This document shows positions 44,975-54,569 of a DNA stretch of 64,000 nucleotides, piece after piece; the stretch's first letter is position 1, and every line of letters begins with the position of its first letter. The notes under the pieces are model-generated. The model saw only the letters and a list, made by a program, of their open reading frames with translations, had not been told where the DNA came from and made no database searches. Source of the stretch: Xenorhabdus cabanillasii (GTDB lineage: Bacteria; Pseudomonadota; Gammaproteobacteria; Enterobacterales; Enterobacteriaceae); NCBI RefSeq assembly GCF_003386665.1, contig NZ_QTUB01000001.1, forward strand, positions 1,798,001 to 1,862,000, read 5' to 3'. Both the position numbers and the translations under genes were made by a program.

Positions 44975-46027
44975 ATGAAAGTAGGAAACTTAATGAAAAA
45001 AATACAGTGGATAATAACCTGCGTTATTGTGGGAGTAATTCTGACAGGTTGTAGTAATACAACGAACCGTCCTGCACCAATAGTGAGTGTGGATAATCAG
45101 GAAAAAAACAGAATAATATCCTCCCGGAGCCCAGCAGTTTCGACACCTGTGTCATCTTCTCCCCCTGTCATTTCTACAAATCGGCCAATAGAACATCGTG
45201 CTTCAGATAATAGATATCCAGTGAATCATTCTGGCAATACGCCTGCTCAGCAAGAGGGGATCGTCTATGACCGCAATTATGAGAACATTCCTAAAGGCAG
45301 TTATAACGGCAATACTTACACAGTTAAACATGGAGACACTTTATTTTACATTGCGTGGATTACTGGTAAGGATTTTCGTGATATATCTCACATAAATGGT
45401 ATTTCAGAACCTTATAGCTTAAATGTTGGCCAAGTCCTGAGAATTGGCAATGCAACCTCCAGGAATGGTGTATTAATAGCATCAAATAGTACTCAATCTA
45501 AAATTGAGCAGGTTGATTTTCAAAAAGGTAATGCGTATCCTGCAAATACTGATAGGCAAAATCCTAGAAAAATGTTGCCAAGAGTGACAGTTTCTGATAG
45601 CGACGATGACGCTTCTAAATCATCGCCAGCGACAGGTTTAAATGCGAGTAAGGCTGTCAATAATTGGAAATGGCCTGCGGAAGGAAAGATTCTTGAAGGT
45701 TTCTCAGATTCCCGGGGGGGGAATAAAGGTATTGACATTGCGGGGAGTCGTGGTCAACCCGTTTTTGCGGCCGCTAGCGGGAAAGTTGTTTACACCGGAA
45801 ACGCATTACGCGGATATGGAAATCTAATAATAATAAAACATGATGATGACTACCTGAGTGCCTATGCTCACAATGATTCCATGTTGGTGCGAGATCAGCA
45901 GGAAGTACAGGCAGGGCAAAAAATCGCCACTATGGGTAGCACCGGAACCAGTTCAGTAAGATTGCATTTTGAGATTAGATACAGGGAAAAATCCGTAAAC
46001 CCGCTGCGTTATCTTCCGCAGCGATAA
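44975..46027 (+). CDS. nlpD: Murein hydrolase activator NlpD
   Basis: NlpD is an outer-membrane lipoprotein that activates AmiC for septal peptidoglycan splitting. It has 350 residues. Signal peptide with lipobox LTGC (Cys26); a Ser/Pro/Asn-rich linker; LysM domain (about 113-160, YTVKHGDTLFYIAWITG); LytM/M23 domain (about 232-350). The LytM site is degenerate (NKGIDIAG, no metal-binding HxxxD), as in E. coli NlpD, so it is an activator rather than a hydrolase. ATG 44993 is an alternative start. The main rpoS promoter lies inside nlpD in E. coli and probably here. Confidence 0.95.
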   Translation: MKVGNLMKKIQWIITCVIVGVILTGCSNTTNRPAPIVSVDNQEKNRIISSRSPAVSTPVSSSPPVISTNRPIEHRASDNRYPVNHSGNTPAQQEGIVYDRNYENIPKGSYNGNTYTVKHGDTLFYIAWITGKDFRDISHINGISEPYSLNVGQVLRIGNATSRNGVLIASNSTQSKIEQVDFQKGNAYPANTDRQNPRKMLPRVTVSDSDDDASKSSPATGLNASKAVNNWKWPAEGKILEGFSDSRGGNKGIDIAGSRGQPVFAAASGKVVYTGNALRGYGNLIIIKHDDDYLSAYAHNDSMLVRDQQEVQAGQKIATMGSTGTSSVRLHFEIRYREKSVNPLRYLPQR

Positions 46028-46080
46028 ACCGGGGCAGGAACCTGAACTCCTGTCCGCATTATCATGGGTAGGAGCAGCTG

Positions 46081-47076
46081 ATGAGCCAAGGTACGCTTAA
46101 AGTTAATGAGTTGTATGAAGAGGCGGATTTAGACGAAAGTGGCATGGAAGCCGATGACTTTGATGAAGCGTTGCTGAAAGACGAGGATGATTTAACTAGT
46201 CTTGATGAAGATTTGGATTTGTTGCAAGGAGTAAACCAGCGCGTTCTTGATGCAACACAGCTTTATCTCGGAGAGATTGGGTTTTCTCCTTTATTGACAG
46301 CAGAGGAAGAAGTTCTTTTCGCCAGACGCGCATTGCGGGGAGATATTGCTGCACGCCAGCGTATGATTGAAAGTAATTTGCGGTTGGTAGTTAAGATCTC
46401 CCGCAGATATAGCAACCGAGGGTTGGCACTTTTGGATTTGATTGAAGAAGGTAATCTTGGTCTTATCCGAGCAGTAGAAAAATTCGATCCTGAAAGAGGT
46501 TTTCGTTTTTCCACTTATGCAACTTGGTGGATCCGCCAGACAATTGAACGGGCTATTATGAATCAAACTCGTACGATTCGTTTGCCTATTCATATCGTTA
46601 AAGAGCTAAATGTTTATTTACGTACTGCCAGAGAGTTGGCTCATAAATTGGATCATGAGCCAAGTATTGAAGAAATAGCGGAAAAACTGGATAAGCCAGT
46701 TGATGATGTAAGTCGTATGATGCGGCTTAATGAACGTATTACTTCCGTTGATACACCAATTAGTGGGGATTCAGATAAAGCGTTATTGGATATTTTATCT
46801 GATGAGAATGATTCAGGGCCAGAAACAACTATTCAGGATGATGATATGAAACAAAGTATTGTCAAATGGTTGTTTGAGTTGAATGCAAAACAACGTGAAG
46901 TTCTGGCTCGCCGTTTTGGTTTACTTGGGTACGAAGCGGAAACATTGGAAGATGTCGGGCGAGAAATTGGGTTAACCAGGGAAAGAGTCCGTCAGATCCA
47001 GGTGGAAGGGTTGCGTCGTCTCAGAGACATTCTGCACACCCAGGGTTTGAACATTGAATCATTATTTCGTACTTAA
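46081..47076 (+). CDS. rpoS: RNA polymerase sigma factor RpoS (sigma-38)
   Basis: General stress and stationary-phase sigma factor. It has 331 residues. Region 1.2 starts [16 protein letters not shown]; region 2 has [27 protein letters not shown] and [13 protein letters not shown]; region 3 has [15 protein letters not shown]; region 4 has [22 protein letters not shown] precedes the ATG. It follows nlpD and converges with miaE-mutS. Confidence 0.98.
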   Translation: MSQGTLKVNELYEEADLDESGMEADDFDEALLKDEDDLTSLDEDLDLLQGVNQRVLDATQLYLGEIGFSPLLTAEEEVLFARRALRGDIAARQRMIESNLRLVVKISRRYSNRGLALLDLIEEGNLGLIRAVEKFDPERGFRFSTYATWWIRQTIERAIMNQTRTIRLPIHIVKELNVYLRTARELAHKLDHEPSIEEIAEKLDKPVDDVSRMMRLNERITSVDTPISGDSDKALLDILSDENDSGPETTIQDDDMKQSIVKWLFELNAKQREVLARRFGLLGYEAETLEDVGREIGLTRERVRQIQVEGLRRLRDILHTQGLNIESLFRT

Positions 47077-47147
47077 TTTTTATGCCTAATAGAATTTAAG
47101 ATATGGCTGAAAAAACTGTAAATTGAAAGATAGAGAGATAATTTAAT

Positions 47148-47178
47148 AAAAAGGTGGGTTTATTGACCCACCTTTTTA
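47148..47178. terminator. Bidirectional terminator between rpoS and miaE
   Basis: AAAAGGTGGGT (47149-47159) and ACCCACCTTTT (47166-47176) form an 11-bp stem with an A-run on the left and T-run on the right. Confidence 0.88.
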
Positions 47179-47182
47179 TTTT

Positions 47183-47962
47183 TTAATTTATCGGAATACC
47201 GCTATGGAATTTGAAATCAGGATCTGGTGACTGAATAAGTTCAGCTTCAATTTGACCAAAATATTTCACTCTTTCGGTAATATCTTCTTTAGAGATAGAT
47301 TGAGCCAGCGTTAAATAATCCTGATAATGGCGCGCTTCTGAACGCAGCAGGGAAATATAAAATTTACCCAACTCTTCATCCAGATGAGGAGCCAGTTTCG
47401 CGAAACGCTCGCAAGAGCGTGCTTCAATATATGCCCCAATAATCAACTTATCTACCAAAGTGTAAGGCTCATGGTTCGTGATATGCTGAAATAATGACTT
47501 GGCATAACGACTGGCGCTGATGCTGTCATAGTTGATCCCTCTGGCATTCATGATTTCCAGCACCTGATAAAAGTGGTGTAACTCTTCTTTAATCAACAAC
47601 ACCATTTTATCAATCAGCTCTTGGTCATAGGGGGATTTTTCCCGTGCTGTAATTTGCTTGGTGGCCTGACTTTTGCCTTTCAATGAATGAATATCGCCAA
47701 TTTTTTTATAGGCGAAATCCTCATAGGGTTTAAACCATGCCAGCAAAGCGTCAGCACTTGCAGGATCTACAGCATATTTGCGGATCAGAAACATGGCGCT
47801 TTGAGCTGCTTTTAATTCACACAGAAGGTGATCACGCAGTAAAACCGGAAGATTTTCCGGTTGTCGTGCTTTTTCTACCCATTGATCCGGTGTCTCACAC
47901 TGTAAAAATTGATAAATTGGTTCTAACAGGCTGATATCACGTTTCATTTGTGAAACCGTCAT
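47183..47962 (-). CDS. miaE: tRNA-(ms2io6A)-hydroxylase MiaE
   Basis: MiaE is a non-heme diiron oxygenase that hydroxylates the isopentenyl group of ms2i6A37 in tRNA. It is 259 residues from ATG 47962; ATG 47947 (MKRDISLL) is an alternative. Ferritin-like iron ligands are seen in LLCELKAAQSA, IKEELHHFYQV, IEARSCERF and SEARHYQDYL. It starts 2 bases after the mutS stop, so it is cotranscribed with mutS. E. coli lacks this gene; placing it between mutS and rpoS puts it in a segment known to be variable among enterics. Confidence 0.95.
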   Translation of the reverse strand: MTVSQMKRDISLLEPIYQFLQCETPDQWVEKARQPENLPVLLRDHLLCELKAAQSAMFLIRKYAVDPASADALLAWFKPYEDFAYKKIGDIHSLKGKSQATKQITAREKSPYDQELIDKMVLLIKEELHHFYQVLEIMNARGINYDSISASRYAKSLFQHITNHEPYTLVDKLIIGAYIEARSCERFAKLAPHLDEELGKFYISLLRSEARHYQDYLTLAQSISKEDITERVKYFGQIEAELIQSPDPDFKFHSGIPIN

Positions 47963-47964
47963 TT

Positions 47965-50541
47965 TTACACCATGTCTTTTAAACGATAAATCCAATCCAG
48001 TGCCTGACGTGGTGTCAGGGAATCAGGATTCAGATTTTCCAATGCCTCAACTGCTGGAGAAGTTTCTTCTGTCAGTAGCGTCAATTGCGGTGTATCGACA
48101 TAACCTGCTGTTGCGTTGTTGGAAAGTGACTCCAGTTCTTTTAATTTTTGGCGTGCTCGCTTGATGACATCGCGGGGGACTCCTGCCAGTGAAGCAACAG
48201 CCAACCCGTAACTTTTGCTGGCAGCGCCCTCTTGAACATTGTGCATAAAAGCGATGGTATCGCCATGTTCAACAGCATCCAGATGGATATTAACCACACC
48301 TTCGAGCTTTTCAGGTAATGTTGTTAATTCAAAATAGTGAGTAGCAAACAGCGTCATTGCTTTGATGCGGTTAGCCAGATTTTCAGCGCAGGCCCAGGCG
48401 AGGGATAGACCATCGTAAGTTGATGTACCACGCCCGATCTCATCCATCAGAACCAGACTATGCTCTGTTGCGTTATGCAGAATATTGGCGGTTTCTGTCA
48501 TTTCTACCATGAAGGTTGAACGCCCTGAAGCCAGATCATCAGAAGCCCCTACCCGGGTGAAAATACGGTCTACAGGCCCAATCACGGCTTTTTCAGCAGG
48601 AACAAAACTGCCGATATACGCCAATAACGTAATTAAGGCTGCCTGACGCATATAAGTACTTTTACCCCCCATATTCGGTCCTGTGATGATTAACAGACGA
48701 CGTTGCGATGAAAGCGTTAATGGGTTTGAAATAAAAGGCTCACTGAGCACCTGCTCAACAACCGGATGACGACCGCCCGTGATTTGTATCCCGGCTTTAT
48801 CAGTCAGGGTCGGGCAGGTATAGTTCAATGTTTCAGCGCGTTCAGCCAGGTTTGCCAGAACATCTAATTCTGAAAGAGCTTCCGCACTGGTTTGCAACGC
48901 GGCCAGATGAGGAAGCAATAAATCGAACAGTTCTTCATACAGCGCTTTTTCGATAGCGAGCGCTTTACCTTTGGAAGTCAGAACCTTATCTTCATATTCT
49001 TTTAGTTCAGGAATAATGTAACGTTCTGCGTTTTTCAGGGTTTGGCGGCGTACATAATGAATTGGTACGAGATGGCTTTGTCCACGGCTGACCTGAATAT
49101 AGTAACCATGTACGGCATTGAAGCCGACTTTCAGGGTATCAATGCCAAGCTTTTCGCGTTCGCGGATTTCCAGTCTGTCAAGATAATCACTGGCCCCATC
49201 TGCCAATGCCCGCCATTCGTCTAACTCAGCATTATAGCCGGTTGCAATCACTCCACCATCACGGACCAGAACCGGAGGTGTTTCGACAATTGCCTTTTCC
49301 AACAGTGTCTGTAACTCATCAAAATGACCGATACGCTGTTGCAATATTTGGATATAAGGCGAATCCTCAGAGGCCATAATCTGGTGAATATCAGGTAATT
49401 GCTGGAACGCATGACGCATTCTTGCCAGATCACGGGGACGAGCGGAACGAAGAGCAAGGCGGGCAAGTACACGTTCTAAGTCACCAACCTGACGTAAAAA
49501 CGGTTGTAGCTCAAAGCCGATTTCCTGGAGTGCAGAAATCGCCTGCTGGCGATTTTCCAGTATGTTTTTGTTACGGATCGGAGTATGTAGCCAACGTTTC
49601 AGCATGCGGCTGCCCATTGGCGTTACACACTGGTCGAGCACAGAAGCCAGCGTATTTTCAGTACTTCCCGACAGATTTTGTGTCAATTCGAGATTACGGC
49701 GGGTTGCAGCATCCATAATCACTGTTTCTTGCTGACACTCCATCGTGATATTACGGATATGAGGCAGAGCAGTACGCTGAGTATCTTTGACATATTGCAG
49801 CAGACAACCCGCAGCCCGTAGCGCCAGTGTGGCTTTTTCCACACCAAAACCTATCAGATCACGAGTACCAAATTGCAAATTCAATTGTTGTCTTGCCGTA
49901 TCCAGTTCAAATTCCCACATTGGGCGGCGACGCAGACCGTGACAGCGTTCAATCAGCGCCATATGACTGAACGTTTCAGGGTAGAGTAATTCTGCCGGGC
50001 GGGTACGTTGAAGCTCTGCCGCGATGGTATCCTCATCAGCTATTTCAGAAACACGGAAGCGGCCAGAAGTGATATCCAAAGTAGCATAACCGAATCCCTG
50101 ACTGTCATGCCAGATAGCCGCCAGAAGATTATCCTGACGTTCTTGCAGCAATGCTTCATCAGTGACAGTACCCGGAGTGACGATACGTACAACTTTACGT
50201 TCAACAGGGCCTTTACTGCTGGCAGGATCACCAACCTGCTCACATATTGCCGCAGATTCACCGAGTTGAACCAGTTTTGCCAGATAGTTTTCGATTGCAT
50301 GATAAGGAACCCCTGCCATTGGAATTGGCTGGCCTGCGGATTGCCCACGTTTAGTCAGTGAAATATCCAGTAACTTTGCCGCCTTTTTGGCATCGTCATA
50401 GAACAACTCATAAAAGTCACCCATGCGGTAAAGCAGCAGAATGTCCGGGTGTTGCGCTTTCAGTCGCAGATACTGCTGCATCATAGGAGTATGACTATCT
50501 ATATCCTTTGCTGGAGATTCTTTCATATTGATTTGATTCAA
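47965..50541 (-). CDS. mutS: DNA mismatch repair protein MutS
   Basis: MutS recognises mismatches and starts repair. It has 858 residues if it starts at TTG 50541, favoured by AGGAA 8 bases upstream, or 853 from ATG 50526, which has no clear ribosome binding site. The mismatch-binding motif [11 protein letters not shown] is near the N terminus. Walker A is [10 protein letters not shown], Walker [17 protein letters not shown], with FATHYFELT after it. A beta-clamp-binding-like QLTLL is near the C terminus, and the tetramerisation end is [11 protein letters not shown]. Confidence 0.96.
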   Translation of the reverse strand: MNQINMKESPAKDIDSHTPMMQQYLRLKAQHPDILLLYRMGDFYELFYDDAKKAAKLLDISLTKRGQSAGQPIPMAGVPYHAIENYLAKLVQLGESAAICEQVGDPASSKGPVERKVVRIVTPGTVTDEALLQERQDNLLAAIWHDSQGFGYATLDITSGRFRVSEIADEDTIAAELQRTRPAELLYPETFSHMALIERCHGLRRRPMWEFELDTARQQLNLQFGTRDLIGFGVEKATLALRAAGCLLQYVKDTQRTALPHIRNITMECQQETVIMDAATRRNLELTQNLSGSTENTLASVLDQCVTPMGSRMLKRWLHTPIRNKNILENRQQAISALQEIGFELQPFLRQVGDLERVLARLALRSARPRDLARMRHAFQQLPDIHQIMASEDSPYIQILQQRIGHFDELQTLLEKAIVETPPVLVRDGGVIATGYNAELDEWRALADGASDYLDRLEIREREKLGIDTLKVGFNAVHGYYIQVSRGQSHLVPIHYVRRQTLKNAERYIIPELKEYEDKVLTSKGKALAIEKALYEELFDLLLPHLAALQTSAEALSELDVLANLAERAETLNYTCPTLTDKAGIQITGGRHPVVEQVLSEPFISNPLTLSSQRRLLIITGPNMGGKSTYMRQAALITLLAYIGSFVPAEKAVIGPVDRIFTRVGASDDLASGRSTFMVEMTETANILHNATEHSLVLMDEIGRGTSTYDGLSLAWACAENLANRIKAMTLFATHYFELTTLPEKLEGVVNIHLDAVEHGDTIAFMHNVQEGAASKSYGLAVASLAGVPRDVIKRARQKLKELESLSNNATAGYVDTPQLTLLTEETSPAVEALENLNPDSLTPRQALDWIYRLKDMV

Positions 50542-50814
50542 TTTTTTATTCCTGTTGACTCGGTTGGGCTATCGACACTCAGTCAACCCATCGAAATGAC
50601 AAAACCTAAATATAATCAGCTAAGGATAGAACGTTAATGAACCTCATGCTGGGCGAAAACACTATCTTATCACTGATAATCTGTGTGATTCATCTGTGGA
50701 TTCGATTGCTTACATAAAGAGCAAGAGTTGTAGGGCAGGGTATCAGGATTGTCATCGGCAATGTATCAGATTTTCTGACTATTAAACAGGATTGCGAAGC
50801 CGCTCGATTTAAAT
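50542..50814. other. mutS-upstream spacer with decayed sequence
   Basis: No intact gene. It holds the mutS leader and, further on, minus-strand sequence beyond the GFA fragment whose translation includes ADDNPDTLPY, reminiscent of a GFA-protein C terminus but with stops before and after. Confidence 0.4.
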
Positions 50815-50955
50815 CATTTTGCTATGTATTCCGCTATCCTCCTGCTGTTTTTGACACATAGTACATGAACAGGTATGAAGATTATCTGGAATCCCCGTAG
50901 CAATAAATCTGATATTGCCACATAAACATCCACCCCGATATTCTGATGCATTCAT
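50815..50955 (-). pseudogene. Truncated GFA-family (Mss4-like, zinc) protein
   Basis: The minus-strand frame from ATG 50955, with GGAAGAG upstream, gives 46 residues. It carries the zinc-site start of GFA domains, GGCLCGNIRF, then HTCSCTMCQKQ. The first CxCG and the second CxCxxC cluster are intact. The expected 110-130 residue domain stops at TGA 50815-50817, so the central and C-terminal parts are lost. GFA proteins are related to glutathione-dependent formaldehyde-activating enzyme; many have no known substrate. Too short for automatic ORF calling. Confidence 0.65.
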
Positions 50956-51031
50956 AGCTCTTCCTTATATAACGTTGTGATATATTGAACTACTCTCATT
51001 TAGAGCCTGGCAGATTTAAGAGGAAATAAAA

Positions 51032-51124
51032 GTGGCGGCTTACCAACCTCATTACATTCTCCTGATGGGAGGGATAACGACACTGGACGTTCCCTTTATG
51101 ATCCCTTTCTTCTATTACCTTTGA
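51032..51124 (+). pseudogene. Short unrecognised gene remnant
   Basis: GTG 51032 has a good ribosome binding site (AGAGGAAAT) and opens a 30-codon frame (start MAAYQPHYILLMGG). The reading continues after a frame change as EQAVWLGVMPVKT before a stop. It is probably a broken gene; I do not recognise the family. The remainder of 51125-51323 shows no gene. Confidence 0.3.
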
Positions 51125-51323
51125 ACAAGCCGTTTGGCTGGGCGTAATGCCAGTAAAAACCTAAGCCATTGCGATTGACCTGATTTCATCGACTAATGGC
51201 CTGAGAGCATGTCACGGCTTATCCCTTCGTCATCTTATAGTAAGCCCACTCGCAGCCACCCTGTCGGACAACAGCAAACATGGTGGATGAGCCTCAAAAT
51301 CTGATGAATTACTGGAGCAATCA

Positions 51324-52103
51324 ATGAAATTAACGCAAATCCGCAATGCCACTCTCGTGCTGGAATATGCCGGTAAAAAATTTCTTATCGATCCGATGCT
51401 GGCAGAAAAGGAAGCCTGGGATGGCTTTGCCGGAAATGCACGCCCGCACCTGCGTAATCCCATGGTTGCCCTGTCTGTGGCGGTAGAAGATTTACTGGCT
51501 GTTGATGCCGTTATTCTGACACACACCCATACCGATCACTGGGATGAAGCGGCTCAGCAGGCTGTTCCCAAAGATATGCTTATCTACACGCAGGATGAGA
51601 GCGACGCGGCGCTGATCCGTTCTCAGGGCTTTCTCAACATCCGCGTTCTGAAAGATGAAAATCATTTCGTTGATGGCCTGACTATTTATAAAACTGACGG
51701 TCAGCACGGCAGTAACGAATTGTACGCAGATGCCGAATGGGGTGATCTACTGGGGGATGCATGTGGGCTGGTCTTCACACATCATGATGAAAAAACGCTT
51801 TATATCGCGGGTGATACCGTCTGGGTTAAGTCTTATGCAAGAAGCCTGCAGCGCTTCAAGCCGGAGATTGTGGTGCTAAACACCGGCTATGCTGTCAACG
51901 ACCTTTACGGTCCGATTATCATGGGTAAAGAGGACACGCTGCGCACGCTTAGGATGTTGCCGACTGCGACCATCGTGGCTTCTCACATGGAATCGATTAA
52001 CCATTGCCTTCTTACCCGCGCGGAGTTACGGGAGTTCACCCTTGAACACGGCATTGAAGATAAGGTCCTTATCCCTGCAGACGGTGAGATAATGGCTTTC
52101 TGA
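51324..52103 (+). CDS. MBL-fold metallo-hydrolase
   Basis: A 259-residue cytoplasmic protein of the metallo-beta-lactamase superfamily, UlaG/YtnP-like single-domain type. The metal site HTHTDHWD is at residues 67-74; further ligand candidates are the His of TDGQHGSNE, Asp in YIAGDTVW and His in VASHMESINH. No signal peptide. Base composition and codon use are distinctly more GC-rich than the surrounding genes, as in the next gene, suggesting both arrived together. The regulator 130 bases downstream on the same strand is the likely partner. Substrate unknown. Confidence 0.85.
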   Translation: MKLTQIRNATLVLEYAGKKFLIDPMLAEKEAWDGFAGNARPHLRNPMVALSVAVEDLLAVDAVILTHTHTDHWDEAAQQAVPKDMLIYTQDESDAALIRSQGFLNIRVLKDENHFVDGLTIYKTDGQHGSNELYADAEWGDLLGDACGLVFTHHDEKTLYIAGDTVWVKSYARSLQRFKPEIVVLNTGYAVNDLYGPIIMGKEDTLRTLRMLPTATIVASHMESINHCLLTRAELREFTLEHGIEDKVLIPADGEIMAF

Positions 52104-52232
52104 TAAGCCACTCCGCCTGACTGAGGAATAGAATGCCATTCCGGCAGGTCACCTGTTATCCTTTGGTCAATCGAAATCAGCGCATTAGCCGCCGGTGATC
52201 CGGTGGTTATCATTTACGGTAAGGTTAACGTT

Positions 52233-53207
52233 ATGTCTGCACTGACGGTCGCCGTGATCGCCACAGCCGGATTCAGCCCGTTTCACTTTTCAGTGCCCTG
52301 TATTCTTTTCGGGCAGTCAATGCCGCAGCCGGACTTATTCCGTGTGGAAATCTGTGCGGAAAATCCCGGCGTAGTGCTCTCTGATATTGGGCTGTCCATC
52401 AACGTGGAGCACGGACTTGAGCAGCTTGACGTTGCAGATATTGTTATTGTGCCCTACTGGAATAATCCTGATGAAAAACCCTCTCAGGCACTGCTGGATA
52501 AACTGATAAGCGCATGGCAGCGTGGCGCAGAGGTGGTGGGCCTTTGTTTAGGTACTTACGTACTTGCCTACTCAGGCTTGCTTAATCAGCACCGTGCTGC
52601 AACACACTGGGAGTATGAAAAGGACTTCACCGAACGATTTCCAGCCGTTCATCTGAACAGCAACTCGCTGTATACCAGCGATGAACGTCTTATTACCTCT
52701 GCCGGTACGGCGGCCGGTATTGACTGCTGTCTGAACATCATTCGTGACCATTACGGCTCTGCAATTGCCAACCGGGTTGCAAGAAGAATGGTTGTTCCAC
52801 CTTACCGGGAAGGCGGACAGGCCCAGTTCATTGAACGCCCGGTTCCGGTATCTACGCGGGACAGCAAAATGAACGAGCTGATTGAATATCTGCGTCGAAA
52901 CCTGGATAAGCCGCACGATCTCAACTCACTGGCCGGATTCGTCAGTATGAGCAGGCGAACGCTGACGCGTCATTTTTTCAAGGCAACCGGAACGACGCTG
53001 GGAGAATGGCTGAATGCGGAGCGCCTTCAAAGAAGCCAGGAACTACTGGAAACCACGGACAGCAGTATTGAAAGCGTGTCAAATATGGCCGGGTTTCAGT
53101 CACCAATTTCTTTCCGCCAGAGTTTTAAAGCGAGATTCAGCGTCAGCCCAAGCGAATGGCGCCGGGCATTCCGTGGTTCTGCGCCTGTAGATCAGGAAAA
53201 GATCTGA
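52233..53207 (+). CDS. GlxA-family AraC-type transcriptional regulator
   Basis: A 324-residue regulator with an N-terminal DJ-1/PfpI-like domain (about 5-175, with VVGLCLGTYVLAYSGLL around the nucleophile-elbow Cys) and a C-terminal AraC double helix-turn-helix (about 215-315; SLAGFVSMSRRTLTRHF and IESVSNMAGFQSPISFRQSF). The start ATG 52233 is chosen because AAGG lies 8 bases upstream; a GTG at 52203 is in frame. GC-rich like the MBL gene before it. Probably controls its neighbour; effector unknown. Confidence 0.88.
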   Translation: MSALTVAVIATAGFSPFHFSVPCILFGQSMPQPDLFRVEICAENPGVVLSDIGLSINVEHGLEQLDVADIVIVPYWNNPDEKPSQALLDKLISAWQRGAEVVGLCLGTYVLAYSGLLNQHRAATHWEYEKDFTERFPAVHLNSNSLYTSDERLITSAGTAAGIDCCLNIIRDHYGSAIANRVARRMVVPPYREGGQAQFIERPVPVSTRDSKMNELIEYLRRNLDKPHDLNSLAGFVSMSRRTLTRHFFKATGTTLGEWLNAERLQRSQELLETTDSSIESVSNMAGFQSPISFRQSFKARFSVSPSEWRRAFRGSAPVDQEKI

Positions 53208-53241
53208 GCGAAAGTTAAGATATAAGAATAGTTATACAAAC

Positions 53242-53440
53242 TTTTACCGGTTTATTCGCCATGGCTAAATAAGATTGAACGCCTGTGGCAGTCTTTGCAT
53301 GAAACCGTCACACGGAATCATTGCTGTCAGTATATGTGGCAACTCTTAGCGTGCGTTGAAGAATTTATGACTGCATTTTCATTAGGGTAACAACCGGGAG
53401 TGAGAAAAATGAGTGTATCGTTATTATGAAAGCTTATTTA
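53242..53440 (+). mobile_element. Remnant of an IS630-family element (3' end only)
   Basis: About 200 bases closely match the last part of the transposase gene and right end of the intact copy at 55505-55703, including the YSPW-coding stretch (TTCGCCATGG) and the terminal TTATTATGAAAGCTTATTTA. It contains several substitutions, a stop and small indels, and its left part is gone. It is older than the intact copy. A TA dinucleotide follows at 53441-53442. Confidence 0.85.
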
Positions 53441-53756
53441 TATGACGCCTCAGAATGTTATGAAGAATTTGATAACAATTTCTCCATCTGATGTTATTTC
53501 TCATGAAAATATAGGTGATATTATCATCTCTTTATCATTGCTGATATAGACATTTTGCATATATGGATTTGTAATGTCTTAATTACGTGGATAACTGATA
53601 CTGGGAAGTATATTGAATATTGGAAAACTACATTACATTATGAATGTGTATATAAATGAGGATGCGAACAAATTTTAATAAATAGCTTGAGTTATTCATT
53701 GATGTAAGGGCATTATTAAGGGCAGATCCTACATGCTGAAAAATAAGAGAAAATAA
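53441..53756. other. Spacer before the second MetAP gene
   Basis: AT-rich, with no gene seen. It must hold the promoter of the MetAP-like gene; only a weak ribosome binding site (AAGAGAAAA) precedes the ATG at 53757. Confidence 0.4.
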
Positions 53757-54569
53757 ATGACAAATAGCAATAATATATTGATAAAAAATGTAGAAGAAAT
53801 AAAACGAATGGAGATCGCTGGGCGTTTGACCGGACAGGTACTTGAAGCTGTTCGGCCGATTATCATTCCGGGAATAACGACTTTGGAAATAGATAAATTT
53901 TGTCATGATTATATTGTCAATACTCTTGGAGCAATTCCCGGTAGCTTGGGGCAATATGGCTTTCCCCATACGGCCAATACATCGGTGAATCATGTTGTCT
54001 GTCATGGTTGGCCATCAGATAAGAAACTGAAAAATGGTGATATTGTCAATGTGGATGTGACGGTTAAAAAAGATGGGTACTATGGAGATAGTAGTGTCAC
54101 ATTTTGTGTCGGTGAAGTCGCTTCTCATGCCAGGCGCTTGGTGGATGTGACGCAGGAGTGTCTGTATAAAGCAATCAAGATTGTAAAGCCGGGGATTACA
54201 CTGGGAGATATCGGGCAGACAATACAACAGCACGCTGAGGCGAATAATTATAGCGTTGTACGCGAATATTGCGGTCATGGGATAGGTAGCAATATGCATG
54301 AAGAACCCCAGGTTCTGCATTATGGCAGAGTTGGTGAAGGAGTTGTATTGAAAGAAGGTATGACTTTCACAATTGAACCGATGATTAATCAGGGGAAAAA
54401 AGAGATCAAATTGCATAAGGATGGCTGGACAGTAACAACAAAAGATCGTCGATTATCAGCGCAGTTTGAACATACTGTTTTGGTTACTCATGATGGTTTC
54501 AAAGTCTTGACTCTACGGGATGAAGAGCGTGAAGTTTTTGAGCGTGGTATAAATAAGCTTTCAAAATAG
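53757..54569 (+). CDS. map: Type I methionine aminopeptidase, IS-bounded copy
   Basis: Removes N-terminal methionine from nascent proteins. It has 270 residues. The metal ligands and key histidine are all conserved: His83 (VVCHG), Asp100 (NVDVTV), Asp111 (GDSS), His174 (CGHGIG), Glu207 (IEPM), Glu238 (FEHT). The usual housekeeping map lies by rpsB-tsf, away from here, so this is probably a second copy, though the window cannot show that. The segment before His83 (PHTANTSVN) differs from E. coli (Cys70 is replaced). The last eight codons (RGINKLSK) lie in the left inverted repeat of the IS630 element, so insertion has probably replaced the original C terminus. Confidence 0.88.
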   Translation: MTNSNNILIKNVEEIKRMEIAGRLTGQVLEAVRPIIIPGITTLEIDKFCHDYIVNTLGAIPGSLGQYGFPHTANTSVNHVVCHGWPSDKKLKNGDIVNVDVTVKKDGYYGDSSVTFCVGEVASHARRLVDVTQECLYKAIKIVKPGITLGDIGQTIQQHAEANNYSVVREYCGHGIGSNMHEEPQVLHYGRVGEGVVLKEGMTFTIEPMINQGKKEIKLHKDGWTVTTKDRRLSAQFEHTVLVTHDGFKVLTLRDEEREVFERGINKLSK

